DNA of 62,048 bases, taken from an uncultured Ruminococcus sp. (GTDB lineage Bacteria; Bacillota; Clostridia; Oscillospirales; Ruminococcaceae). Of this stretch, positions 14,002 to 23,071 are shown piece after piece (position 1 is the first letter of the stretch; every line of letters starts with the position of its first letter). Below the pieces are notes generated by a model, which saw only the letters and a program-made list of their open reading frames with translations, did not search any database and had not been told where the DNA came from. The stretch spans positions 1-62,048 of the forward strand of contig CAJTWE010000013.1 in the NCBI GenBank assembly GCA_910579955.1. Direction: 5' to 3'. The position numbers and the translations under genes were made by a program.

Positions 14002-16599
14002 TTATTTTGATTTATTTGCTCTTCTTTCTGCAAGCTGCTGAGGAGTTATCAGTACACGTCTTGGTTTGGCACCTTCATACGGGCCGATAATTCCCATGTT
14101 TTCCAGCTCATCCATAATACGTGCGGCTCTTGCATAGCCTATTTTAAGTCGTCTTTGCAGTGATGAGGTCGATGCCTGTCCTGCTTGTACAATATATTCG
14201 ATAGCCTGTTCTATGAGAGCATCGTCATTTCCTGCTTCGCTGCCGGTATCAATGTTCTGTGCAGCTTTATCAGCCTTTGTAACAGGAATATTGTGCTCTA
14301 CTTCTTCAATGATACTTTCATCGTAGGTGCTTTGTGATTGATTCTTTATAAATTCAACTACCTGTTCGATTTCAGAAGTAGAAGTATAGCAGCCCTGTAC
14401 ACGTACAGGCTTTGGCATGCCGTTTGGAAGATAGAGCATATCTCCGTGACCGAGAAGCTTTTCAGCGCCCCCCATATCAAGAATAGTACGTGAGTCTATC
14501 TGTGACATAACAGAAAGAGCAATACGACTTGGGATATTTGCCTTGATAAGACCTGTGATAATATCTGTAGTAGGTCTTTGAGTTGCAATGATAAGGTGCA
14601 TACCCGCCGCACGTGCCATCTGAGCCAGACGGCAGATAGCATCTTCAACTTCCTTGGAGGCTGCCATCATAAGGTCGGCAAGCTCGTCAATAGCAATAAC
14701 TATCTGAGGCATTTTTGTAAGATCGCTGTTAGGCAGGGATGCCTTTTGATTGTAGTCGTATATATCACGTACATTCAGCTCTGCAAATTGTTTGTATCTG
14801 CGCAGCATTTCCTGAACAGCCCAGTTAAGTGCACCAGCAGCTTTCTTCGGATCTGTTACAACAGGAATAAGCAGATGAGGTATTCCTTCATATACACGGA
14901 ATTCAACGATTTTCGGGTCGATAAGTATGAGCTTAACTTCCTCCGGAGTTGCGTTCATGAGAATACTCATAATAATTGAGTTAGTGCAGACAGATTTACC
15001 TGAGCCTGTAGCACCTGCAATGATCATGTGCGGCATTTTTGCAACGTCGCCTACAATAGCGCTGCCTGCGATGTCCTTTCCGACAGCGAATGTAAGCTTG
15101 CTCTTGGAATTTTTGAATGCGTCGCTTTCCAGAATGTCACGAAGTGATACAGTATCTTTTGATGTATTTGGAACTTCAATGCCGATAGCAGGCTTTCCCG
15201 GAATCGGTGCTTCAATACGAACGCTGTCCGCAGCGAGATTCATTGCGATATCGTTTGCAAGATTTGTTATCTTGGAAACCTTTACACCGGCAGCCGGCTG
15301 TATTTCATAACGTGTAACAGACGGTCCGGGACAAATAGCGGTTATACGCACCTCAACGCCAAAGCTTTTAAGCGTATTTACGAGAACGGCAGCTTTTTCC
15401 GACATTTCCTCACGAGACTTAGGAGTGTTGGTAACTATAGAACCTCTTTTCAGGAAGCCCAGAGGCGGAAAACTGTATACTGCTGGAGCCGCTTTTTGCT
15501 TTTTTCTGATTTCTGTATTTGGTGCAGCCTGTTCTTCTTTTACCGGCATGCCGTATGGTGTTTTTATTTCTTGATTTATTCCTTTAGGAGGTTCAGTATT
15601 TGGATTGTAGGTATTCTGAATAATATTATCAATAGGTTCAACTGGGCTTACTTCTGGAACTGGTGGCTGAGGTTCGTTTTCATAGAAGAAATTGTCTGTT
15701 TCCTCATTTCTGTAATCATACGGTTCTTCGGCAGGGTAATATTCTTCTTCAGTGCTTTCGTTATAATCAGTTTTATAGGTGCGGACAGGCAGACTACCTG
15801 ATTCCGGCATTGTATCATCTGTGAAATCATCTGAACTATTCGGGAAGAAGAAATTACGTATCCTTTTAAATACAGATACATGACCCTCTTCGCTTTCGTC
15901 GCCGTTTACGTAGTCCATAGGAATACTGAATTCGTCATCTTCATCCTCGTCACTGTCAACACTGCTGAAAGGGTGGGTCATCATGTATATAAGATCCTTT
16001 GGACTTTTATTTGAGATCCAGAACATAAGCACTAAAATAAGAAGCACAATAACGATACGTGCTCCAGTTGTGCCAAGGAATGTGAGAAGTGGGTATGCAA
16101 GCAGCGCACTGATAACACCGCCGCTTCCGAATGTGTGTTCCACGCCGTCCTCATAGAGATACTTTATGTAATCTACAAGACCTGTTTCTCCTGTGCTGCC
16201 GTTGAAAAGTATCTGTACAGCTCCGGCAATAATTATGGTAATAATTATATTCCACTTTGGAGTTGCCTGAATAACATCGTTTTCATCTTCTGAATCGGCT
16301 CTCCATGCCGCCATGCCAATAAGTATGGGGATAAGAAGTGTTGTTACGCCGAAGCAGCCACGTATTATCTTGTGAATAAGATTCCAGCCTGCGCTGCCTT
16401 CTACAAAGACTAGAAGTATAAAAAGTATCATTAAAACAAAGAGAACGGCAGCCCGGAATTTATCCGGACTATTCCTTTCAGCTTCTGTTTTTTTGACAAG
16501 CCCTCTCCGTTTTAGTTTGGAAAGAGCTTTATCTCCCATTTTTTTTGCTGTATCAATATCCATTTCAGGAATTGGTTGTGATTCGGTTTTTTTAGCCAC
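14002..16599 (-). CDS. ftsK: FtsK/SpoIIIE DNA translocase
   Basis: An 865-residue septum-anchored DNA pump that clears chromosomes from the closing septum or into the forespore. It has four N-terminal membrane helices (about residues 50-200), a long acidic/Pro linker, a RecA-like motor with Walker A GATGSGKSVCTN and Walker B IVIAIDELADLMM, and a C-terminal winged-helix gamma domain (LQRRLKIGYARAARIMDELE). It sits downstream of a TepA/ClpP-like protease gene, as in Bacillus. Confidence 0.97.
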   Translation of the reverse strand: MAKKTESQPIPEMDIDTAKKMGDKALSKLKRRGLVKKTEAERNSPDKFRAAVLFVLMILFILLVFVEGSAGWNLIHKIIRGCFGVTTLLIPILIGMAAWRADSEDENDVIQATPKWNIIITIIIAGAVQILFNGSTGETGLVDYIKYLYEDGVEHTFGSGGVISALLAYPLLTFLGTTGARIVIVLLILVLMFWISNKSPKDLIYMMTHPFSSVDSDEDEDDEFSIPMDYVNGDESEEGHVSVFKRIRNFFFPNSSDDFTDDTMPESGSLPVRTYKTDYNESTEEEYYPAEEPYDYRNEETDNFFYENEPQPPVPEVSPVEPIDNIIQNTYNPNTEPPKGINQEIKTPYGMPVKEEQAAPNTEIRKKQKAAPAVYSFPPLGFLKRGSIVTNTPKSREEMSEKAAVLVNTLKSFGVEVRITAICPGPSVTRYEIQPAAGVKVSKITNLANDIAMNLAADSVRIEAPIPGKPAIGIEVPNTSKDTVSLRDILESDAFKNSKSKLTFAVGKDIAGSAIVGDVAKMPHMIIAGATGSGKSVCTNSIIMSILMNATPEEVKLILIDPKIVEFRVYEGIPHLLIPVVTDPKKAAGALNWAVQEMLRRYKQFAELNVRDIYDYNQKASLPNSDLTKMPQIVIAIDELADLMMAASKEVEDAICRLAQMARAAGMHLIIATQRPTTDIITGLIKANIPSRIALSVMSQIDSRTILDMGGAEKLLGHGDMLYLPNGMPKPVRVQGCYTSTSEIEQVVEFIKNQSQSTYDESIIEEVEHNIPVTKADKAAQNIDTGSEAGNDDALIEQAIEYIVQAGQASTSSLQRRLKIGYARAARIMDELENMGIIGPYEGAKPRRVLITPQQLAERRANKSK

Positions 16600-16659
16600 G
16601 TCAGTTCCTTTCCGCTTTATAGCTTTATAAATTTATAAGCCTGTGCTTTAATTTTTAAT

Positions 16660-17388
16660 TTAATTGTCAGGATAGCGTGCGCCTTCATTTTCTATCATTG
16701 AATAAAGATTTTCAAGCGCATCGTGAAGAGAACCTACTCTGTCAATAATACCCAGCTCTACAGCCTCAGATCCTGTTACAATAGTACCGATGTCGGTTGT
16801 CATGGATTTTGTATTATGCATAAGCGAAATAAGCTTATCTTCGCTTATGTGACTGTTTTCTGATATAAATCCTGTTATACGATCTTGTATTTGTGACAGA
16901 TATGTCATAGTTTGCGGTACTCCAATAACTATGCCGTTTGTACGAACAGGATGAAGCGTCATAGAAGCTGAAGGTACTATCATAGACAGCTTGGCACTTA
17001 CTGCAAGAGGTACGCCTATGGAGTGTCCTCCGCCTACGACAAGTGAAACTGTAGGAATACTCATTCCTGCTATCATTTCTGCGATTGCAAGTCCTGCTTC
17101 CACGTCGCCGCCTACAGTATTGAGCAGTATCAACAGACCTTCAATGCTTCTGTCCTGTTCAATAGCAACAAGAGCGGGCATAATGTGTTCATATTTTGTG
17201 GTTTTATTTTGAGGCGGCAGGATATCATGACCCTCGACCTGACCAATAATAGTAAGGCAATGAATAAGGTGCTTTGCATTTTGTGATCTTATGCTGCCTG
17301 TTTCCTCTATTATTTCAGCTTCGTCAAGCTGTTTCTGTACTGAGCTTTCGTTTTTTTCCTCAGAGGTATTGTTTTGATTGTTTTTCAT
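16660..17388 (-). CDS. TepA/ClpP-family serine protease
   Basis: A 242-residue cytoplasmic protease-fold protein related to TepA (YmfB) of Bacillus. It has the oxyanion motif NTVGGDVEAGLAIAE, the nucleophile in VVGGGHSIGVPLAV (Ser in GHSIG) and a downstream SASMTLHP segment with the probable catalytic His. It is encoded directly upstream of ftsK, the same order as tepA-spoIIIE. TepA has been linked to protein translocation and spore protein turnover. Confidence 0.9.
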   Translation of the reverse strand: MKNNQNNTSEEKNESSVQKQLDEAEIIEETGSIRSQNAKHLIHCLTIIGQVEGHDILPPQNKTTKYEHIMPALVAIEQDRSIEGLLILLNTVGGDVEAGLAIAEMIAGMSIPTVSLVVGGGHSIGVPLAVSAKLSMIVPSASMTLHPVRTNGIVIGVPQTMTYLSQIQDRITGFISENSHISEDKLISLMHNTKSMTTDIGTIVTGSEAVELGIIDRVGSLHDALENLYSMIENEGARYPDN

Positions 17389-17737
17389 GAATATACTCCT
17401 TTGCTTTAATAACTTTAATCTTATTCTTTTCGCTTTTGCGCAAAATATGCGGAGATATTCACATTACATTATATCATTATCTTAATAATATGTCAAGTTT
17501 GGCAAAATGAAAAAACAAAGCCGCCGCAAGTTTTTATTTCCTTGATTTTCCACAATCGTAAAATGACCTTAAAACTTGAGTTTTTCACACTTTCCACAGA
17601 GTTTTCCACCGATTTTTTTCGACTTTTCAACATGCACCTGTTGAAAATACATTTTATTGATTATCAGATAGAAAACTGGTGCATACTTTCAGTATCAAAA
17701 ATATATCAAAAATAGATTCATAAAGGAGCGTATGTAA
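17389..17737. other. Divergent intergenic region with palindrome and TTTTCCAC repeats
   Basis: No ORF is supported in this 349-base spacer. It holds three TTTTCCACA-like words (17546-17554, 17590-17598, 17602-17610), each one or two bases from the DnaA box TTATCCACA. It also has a perfect 9-bp inverted repeat TTTTCAACA / TGTTGAAAA (17624-17632, 17639-17647), a good operator candidate. ATGCACC (17632-17638) is complementary to GGTGCAT (17678-17684). Confidence 0.5.
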
Positions 17738-17989
17738 ATGGTAAAAGGTGTACACAAGAAGATTATTGAAGTAAGATCACCCGGCGGCGATTATTTTGAA
17801 AAGGCTGTTTTCTATCTCAGACCCGGCGTAACTCAGCTTCCGCCGGAGATAACAGAAGCAGCGGCTCAGATGGTTTTGGAAGAATTGCAGCCTCCTGTGC
17901 AAAAAAATGTTTGGAAGAAAATAGCTCTTTTTTCTGGTATCATACTAAGCGCAGGGTTGCTTACTGTCATTGCTTTTGTTTTTATTTAA
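17738..17989 (+). CDS. Small single-pass membrane protein, unknown
   Basis: An 83-residue protein with a soluble N-terminal part (KIIEVRSPGGDYFEKAVFYLRP...) and one C-terminal membrane helix (about residues 58-82), like a tail-anchored protein. It has AAGGAGCG upstream. I do not recognise the family, but the composition and clear ribosome-binding site support a real gene. It is divergent from the tepA-like gene and ends before a terminator. Confidence 0.75.
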   Translation: MVKGVHKKIIEVRSPGGDYFEKAVFYLRPGVTQLPPEITEAAAQMVLEELQPPVQKNVWKKIALFSGIILSAGLLTVIAFVFI

Positions 17990-18080
17990 ATTAGAATGCA
18001 AAAAGTCTCACAAAGTATTGCTGTGAAAATGTGAATAATTTTACACTTTAAGAAAAGTTTGTGAAAAAGACAAAAAGGTC

Positions 18081-18158
18081 TTGTACTTTTTATGTAATCA
18101 TGTTATAATAAAAGTCGCAGCTGCGTGCGTTTTTTGCAGAGCTGCGGCTTCTTTTTTT
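18081..18158 (+). promoter_or_regulatory. Promoter followed at once by a terminator hairpin, ahead of rlmB
   Basis: TTGTAC (18081-18086), a 17-bp spacer and TATAAT (18104-18109) form a promoter. A hairpin AGTCGCAGCT (18113-18122) / AGCTGCGGCT (18140-18149) with seven Ts follows, before rlmB. Either the terminator ends the upstream gene and the promoter is incidental, or it is an attenuator for rlmB. Confidence 0.6.
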
Positions 18159-18179
18159 GAATGAAACGGAGGAATACCA

Positions 18180-18968
18180 ATGAGTCAAAACAGGCGCAGC
18201 AGCCGAAGTCACGATGCTGCATTACAAGAATCAGAACAGCTTTTGGCAGGAAGAAACCCTGTTATGGAAGCACTTCGTAGTGATAATTTGCCGGATACGG
18301 TGTATTTGAGCGGCAATGGCGGCGTTTTGCGTCAGATATCGGAGCTTGCAAAAGAAAAGGGCGTGCCGGTAAAAATAGTGACCGAAGCTAAGCTTTCTCA
18401 GATGACAGGTAATGCAAATCATCAGGGAGCTGCGGCAGCTGGTTCATGCGGCAGTTATGTTTCCGTTGAAGAGATACTTGAATATGCAAGTGAAAAGGGC
18501 GAAGCTCCACTTATTGTTATATGTGATGAAATACAAGATCCTCATAACTTGGGGGCAATTATCCGTACAGCAGAAGCGGCTGGAGTTCATGGTATAATTA
18601 TTCCTAAAAGAAGAAGTGCCTCTCTTAATTTGACTGTCGGAAAAACCTCGGCAGGTGCAGCAAGTCACATGAGAGTTGCAAGAGTGTCAAATCTTGTTAT
18701 GACTATGGAAAAGCTTAAAGAGAACGGCGTCTGGATCTATGGTACAGATGCTTCCGGAAGCAATTATACGGATTCTGATTTCAGAACCGGAACTGCTTTT
18801 GTTATAGGTTCGGAAGGCTTTGGCATAGGCAGACTGGTAGGAGAAAATTGCGACGCAATGTTGAAGCTCCCTATGAAGGGACAGGTAAATTCCCTTAATG
18901 CATCTGTTGCAGCAGGAATTTTTATTTACGAAGCAGTTCGTCAGAGAGATATGGATAAGAGTAATTGA
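18180..18968 (+). CDS. rlmB: 23S rRNA (guanosine-2'-O-)-methyltransferase, RlmB/TrmH family
   Basis: A 262-residue SPOUT methyltransferase. The N-terminal RNA-binding domain begins LLAGRNPVMEALRS, and the knotted SAM domain shows ICDEIQDPHNLGAIIRTAEA, VIGSEGFGIG and LPMKGQVNSLNASVAAGI. It methylates a 23S rRNA guanosine ribose (G2251 in E. coli), or a related position; TrmH relatives cannot be fully excluded. RBS ACGGAGG is upstream. The gene lies 51 bases before the pseudo-ATPase gene. Confidence 0.93.
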   Translation: MSQNRRSSRSHDAALQESEQLLAGRNPVMEALRSDNLPDTVYLSGNGGVLRQISELAKEKGVPVKIVTEAKLSQMTGNANHQGAAAAGSCGSYVSVEEILEYASEKGEAPLIVICDEIQDPHNLGAIIRTAEAAGVHGIIIPKRRSASLNLTVGKTSAGAASHMRVARVSNLVMTMEKLKENGVWIYGTDASGSNYTDSDFRTGTAFVIGSEGFGIGRLVGENCDAMLKLPMKGQVNSLNASVAAGIFIYEAVRQRDMDKSN

Positions 18969-19019
18969 TAAAAGTAAGAATAAATAGTGAGGTCTACTAA
19001 GGAGTGTTTATATAGAAAC

Positions 19020-21524
19020 ATGGCAGATCGTAAGTATACAGTAGAAGATATTCTCAGTGAATACGGCGGCAAAGATCCCAAAACTCCGCCAAAAGGCAAA
19101 ACTCCTTCCGGTAAGCTGGAAATGCACAGAATGCTCAAAAAGACCGCAGCAGGAGTAACGCCTCAGTATGGTTCTGAGAGACCGGCTTCATTCAGGCGCT
19201 CGGAGAATGAGTCAAAAATAAACTGCATAAAGAGAGAAGTGCGTTCAGGCGGAAGAGCTGATATAGAAAGCAGCAGAGCAGCTGCTTTTCAGACACTTGA
19301 GCTGATGCGTGAGAAGGTTTCCTTTGTTAATTCCGCAGCAGCTGATCCGCAGACAACACCTGTACCTAAAAATGATCGTATTGACGGTTATGAAGGTGCT
19401 GTGAAAATGAAAAGTTCTGATAATGATGAACAAAAAGATATAAAAGGCGGTTACACTCCGCAGATACGTGCTATGGATGATTCCACACGTGCAAAGGAAG
19501 AAAAGCTCTCAAAGGGCAGAAAAAAAAGAAAAAGCAGCGAAAATCGGTATGAATACAGAAATGATACTGTTACGGAAGAGAAATCGCAGGATGACAGCGT
19601 TAAGACCGATGATGAGAGCAAGCCGTTCTTTTTTGATTTGCATCATGCTGATGCGGTGAAATTCATTAGCCGTGAGGCACGTGAGGAGCGTGAAAGACGC
19701 AGACGTGTTGCGGCAATACGCAAGCTCAGAAAAAAACGTATGAAAATGCGTGAGCTTGAAGATCCGGAGGTTAGCAAAAGCCCTGTAGTTCATATTCCAA
19801 ACAATGATTCTGAGATACGTGCAAATATAAACATTCTCAGAAAAACTGTATCGTTTAGAACTATTATGCTGGCAGTGCTTTGTCTTATCGGTTCAGTGTT
19901 TTGTATTCTGGAAGGAACAGGCAGTGTTTATGATTCCATAGTATCTGCTATTGGATATAATGGGTATAGTCTGATACACATGTTCCTTGGAATGATTTCA
20001 ATTATGATTGCATTTCCAACTGTTGCAAACGGAATAAGATATTTATGCATAAATCGTGCTGATAGTGACAGTATGGCAGCAATTCCGATCCTTGTAGCTA
20101 CGATTGGTGCTATTGTAACAACAGTGTCATCCGCAAGCCTTGCAAGAGAAGAAGCGCATTTGTTTGTACCTGTTGCGATTTTCATTTTGTTTATGAATGC
20201 GGTTGGAAAACAGCTTATAATAAGACGTGCTATAAAGAATTTTTCTGTTATCTCAAAAAAATATGAGCAGTATGTTCTTACGTATGTAAATGATGACAGC
20301 GATGCGGAAAAGCTTACAAAGGGCGTTCAGCCTGATTATCCTATTCTTGTTTCAATGAGAAAAGCACGTCAAATGAGTGACTTTTTGCATTATACATATT
20401 CGGCTGATATGGGAGACCGATTCTGTCGTAAAGCCTCTCCGCTTATTTGCATAGGTTCAATCATCATAGCGGCTGCTATTACGGGCATAAGAGCTACAGT
20501 TATGCCGGCAGATGCGATTTTTGGTTTTTTTCTGTCGGTTTTTGCAATGCTTCTTTGCGGAGGATGTTGCTCCGGTGTGATGCTGACAACAAATATTCCG
20601 CTGAATATAGCGGCAAAAAATCTCACAAAACGAGGTTCTGCACTTCTCGGTTATCAGAGTGTGGATGATTTTTATGATACAAATTCCATTATGGTGAATG
20701 CTTCTTCGCTTTTTCCTGAAAGTGCCGTTACAATAGAAGGTATGAAGCCTTTCAGAGATGCAAAAATAGAAGAAGTGATTCTTATGGCAGCGGGACTTTC
20801 AAGACAGGCTGACAGTGTTTTAAAATATGCTTTTGATAAAATGATTGATGGGGAAGAAAGCAGTATTCCTCCTGTAGATAATGTTATGTATGAAGAAAAT
20901 TACGGTTTGAGCGGCTGGGTTAGAAATCGCCGTGTATTGCTTGGAAATCGTGAAATGATGCTTCAACATAATGTTGAGGACCTTCCATCGCCTATGCGTG
21001 AAGCTGAATATGCTGGTGAGGGAAATGAAGTGCTTTATTTCTCTGTAAGCGGTGTGCTTTCAGCTATGATGCTTGTAAAAATTTCTGCAAACGGACGTAT
21101 GAAACATCAGCTTAATAAACTCATTGATGAGGATATTGCGCTTGTTGTAAAATCTGTCGACAGTTTCATTACACAGCAGCTTATTGCCGGTCTTTATCAA
21201 ATACCGGAAGGTGGCATAAAGGTAGTTCCTGTTGCTTTGCATGAGGTTTTTGACAAGTATACTTCGATAGCAGACAATGTAAGTGCTTCTGCTATTACGT
21301 CCGGAAGCGCTATTGATACTATAAGATTGATAATTTCAGCAAGAAAGATACGCCGCAGTGCGATGACAGGAATAATTCTCCAGTCAGTAGCGGCAATAAT
21401 CGGTTTTGCAATTGCATTTATATATATAGGACTAAGTGCATATACCAGTGTTACTACTGAGACGTTTCTGCTTTTCCAGATAGCTGCTTCCGCAGTTACA
21501 GCTATTGCAGTACGTCTGAAATAA
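19020..21524 (+). CDS. P-type-ATPase-like membrane pseudoenzyme
   Basis: An 834-residue protein. Residues 1-~270 are charged and probably disordered, ending in a Lys/Arg-rich block. The membrane part follows the layout of P1B ATPases: helices, then LSVFAMLLCGGCCSGVML where CPC is expected, then AAKNLTKRGSALLGYQSVDDFYDTN where ATPases have the ...VDTVVFDKTGTLT run, and an N-domain-like GWVRNRRVLLGNREMM. However, the phosphorylated DKTGT, the TGES actuator motif, TGD and GDGxND are all absent. It is therefore likely a non-hydrolysing relative. The start is uncertain: ATG 19020 has AAGGAG 15 bases away, and GTG 18987 lacks a site. It is followed by an LCP gene. Confidence 0.7.
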   Translation: MADRKYTVEDILSEYGGKDPKTPPKGKTPSGKLEMHRMLKKTAAGVTPQYGSERPASFRRSENESKINCIKREVRSGGRADIESSRAAAFQTLELMREKVSFVNSAAADPQTTPVPKNDRIDGYEGAVKMKSSDNDEQKDIKGGYTPQIRAMDDSTRAKEEKLSKGRKKRKSSENRYEYRNDTVTEEKSQDDSVKTDDESKPFFFDLHHADAVKFISREAREERERRRRVAAIRKLRKKRMKMRELEDPEVSKSPVVHIPNNDSEIRANINILRKTVSFRTIMLAVLCLIGSVFCILEGTGSVYDSIVSAIGYNGYSLIHMFLGMISIMIAFPTVANGIRYLCINRADSDSMAAIPILVATIGAIVTTVSSASLAREEAHLFVPVAIFILFMNAVGKQLIIRRAIKNFSVISKKYEQYVLTYVNDDSDAEKLTKGVQPDYPILVSMRKARQMSDFLHYTYSADMGDRFCRKASPLICIGSIIIAAAITGIRATVMPADAIFGFFLSVFAMLLCGGCCSGVMLTTNIPLNIAAKNLTKRGSALLGYQSVDDFYDTNSIMVNASSLFPESAVTIEGMKPFRDAKIEEVILMAAGLSRQADSVLKYAFDKMIDGEESSIPPVDNVMYEENYGLSGWVRNRRVLLGNREMMLQHNVEDLPSPMREAEYAGEGNEVLYFSVSGVLSAMMLVKISANGRMKHQLNKLIDEDIALVVKSVDSFITQQLIAGLYQIPEGGIKVVPVALHEVFDKYTSIADNVSASAITSGSAIDTIRLIISARKIRRSAMTGIILQSVAAIIGFAIAFIYIGLSAYTSVTTETFLLFQIAASAVTAIAVRLK

Positions 21525-21545
21525 ATATATAGGAAAGGAGCTTTC

Positions 21546-23009
21546 ATGGATTTAAGAAACAGATATCAGGATCGCTCGGACGATCAGGAAACACAATATA
21601 TTCCCATTCAGGAAACGGGAAAACGTTCAGATCAGTATGATACACAGAAGCTTAGTGCGGAAGAAATACGCAGACGTATCAGTCAGGAAGAAAACGCAAG
21701 ACGTTCCAGAATGGACAGAAGAAATCCAAACAAACCTGTGAATACTCCCAATAATAATAGTTATAATGGCGGCTATAATAATAGTGGCTATAACAGAGGT
21801 TATAGTGTTCCTCCGCAGAGCGATTATACAGAATACGGCAGTAATAACAGGGGCGCATATAATTCTTCGTATCAGCCATATCAGCAAAGAAATACAGGAT
21901 ATAGAAACCCGCAGCAGGGACAGTCTTATCCTCCGCCTCCGCCACCACCGCCGCCGAGAAATAACAACAATAGTCGAAATAATAATTCCGGCTACGGACA
22001 GAAACAAAGGCAGCAGTACTCAAAGCCGAAGCCAAGGCAGAGATCAAAGCAAAAACCATTGTGGCAGACGGTGCTTAGAGCTATTCTTGTATTGATAATT
22101 GCGGTATTTTTGATATATTCCGCAATTGCACTTATAGGTATTTTCAGAACAAATATAGTAGCTTCCGCCGAAAGAAATCATACAGATGATGCTCTAAATT
22201 CTTCCAGTGTTGATAATATCCTTGTGATCGGTACTGATTCACGTGATATTGAAACAGATTCCGGACGCTCGGATTCGATCATCCTGCTTTCAATAAATTC
22301 TAAAAATAATACGATATATATGACATCATTTCTTCGTGATGTGTATGTGTATATAAATGATACCTACGGCAATGGAAAGCTTAATTCGGCTTATGCCTAC
22401 GGCGGACCTGAGCTTCTTATGGATACTATTGAGTCCAATTATGGTATCAGGATAGATGATTATGTTTTGGTTTCATTTGCAGCTTGTGCTGCGGTTATAG
22501 ATTCTGTCGGTGGTGTGGAAATAACGCTTTCCGATGATGAGGCAAATGCCCTTAATGAAATACTCATAAGCGAGGTAAATGAGCTTATGGGTGACAAGCG
22601 CAATGATGATCTGCTGGATGGCGGCGGAACTTATAATCTCAGCGGAAAACAAGCCCTCTCTTACAGTCGTATCCGATATGTGGGCAATGCGGATTTTGAG
22701 AGAACCAGCCGTCAGCGTGAAGTCCTTTCTATTGCTATGAAAAAGGCGTGTAAAAATCCTGTTTCAATCTGCGGTATATTTTTAAACGCACTTCCGGAGA
22801 TATCCACAAATATTCATGGACTCAGTCTTTACGGTTATTCTCTGAAAGCACCTTTTTTAATTATGGGTTATGATATTTCGCAGCAGCAAATACCTGCTGA
22901 CGGTACATTTTACCCTGATAATATAAATGGTGAAGATGTTCTTGTAGCAGATTTTACAGAAAATAATAATACGCTTATTGAAACCGTGTACAACGGTGTA
23001 TTTGATTGA
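21546..23009 (+). CDS. LytR-CpsA-Psr (LCP) family cell-wall glycopolymer ligase
   Basis: A 487-residue protein that probably transfers an undecaprenyl-linked glycopolymer to peptidoglycan. The cytoplasmic N-terminus (~170 residues) is Asn/Tyr/Gln-rich with a run of nine Pro. One membrane helix follows (about residues 177-200), then the extracellular LCP domain: NILVIGTDSRD, GRSDSIILLSI, TSFLRDVYVYI and a C-terminal ALSYSRIRYV with the conserved Arg. RBS AGGAAAGGAG. The gene is 21 bases after the pseudo-ATPase gene, suggesting one transcript. Confidence 0.95.
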   Translation: MDLRNRYQDRSDDQETQYIPIQETGKRSDQYDTQKLSAEEIRRRISQEENARRSRMDRRNPNKPVNTPNNNSYNGGYNNSGYNRGYSVPPQSDYTEYGSNNRGAYNSSYQPYQQRNTGYRNPQQGQSYPPPPPPPPPRNNNNSRNNNSGYGQKQRQQYSKPKPRQRSKQKPLWQTVLRAILVLIIAVFLIYSAIALIGIFRTNIVASAERNHTDDALNSSSVDNILVIGTDSRDIETDSGRSDSIILLSINSKNNTIYMTSFLRDVYVYINDTYGNGKLNSAYAYGGPELLMDTIESNYGIRIDDYVLVSFAACAAVIDSVGGVEITLSDDEANALNEILISEVNELMGDKRNDDLLDGGGTYNLSGKQALSYSRIRYVGNADFERTSRQREVLSIAMKKACKNPVSICGIFLNALPEISTNIHGLSLYGYSLKAPFLIMGYDISQQQIPADGTFYPDNINGEDVLVADFTENNNTLIETVYNGVFD

Positions 23010-23023
23010 TTATATTTTATTAT

Positions 23024-23062
23024 AAAAAGAGCTGATCGCTTGGACGAATCAGCTCCTTTTTG
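23024..23062. terminator. Bidirectional terminator
   Basis: AAAAAGAGCTGAT / AATCAGCTCCTTTTT forms a strong hairpin with A- and T-runs on both sides, between the convergent LCP gene and the HTH-desulfoferrodoxin gene. Confidence 0.88.
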
Positions 23063-23071
23063 TTTTTATTT

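Noticed and set aside
17389..17737. Chromosome origin (oriC)
   Set aside because: The TTTTCCAC words are imperfect DnaA boxes and no dnaA, dnaN, rpmH or AT-rich unwinding element is nearby.
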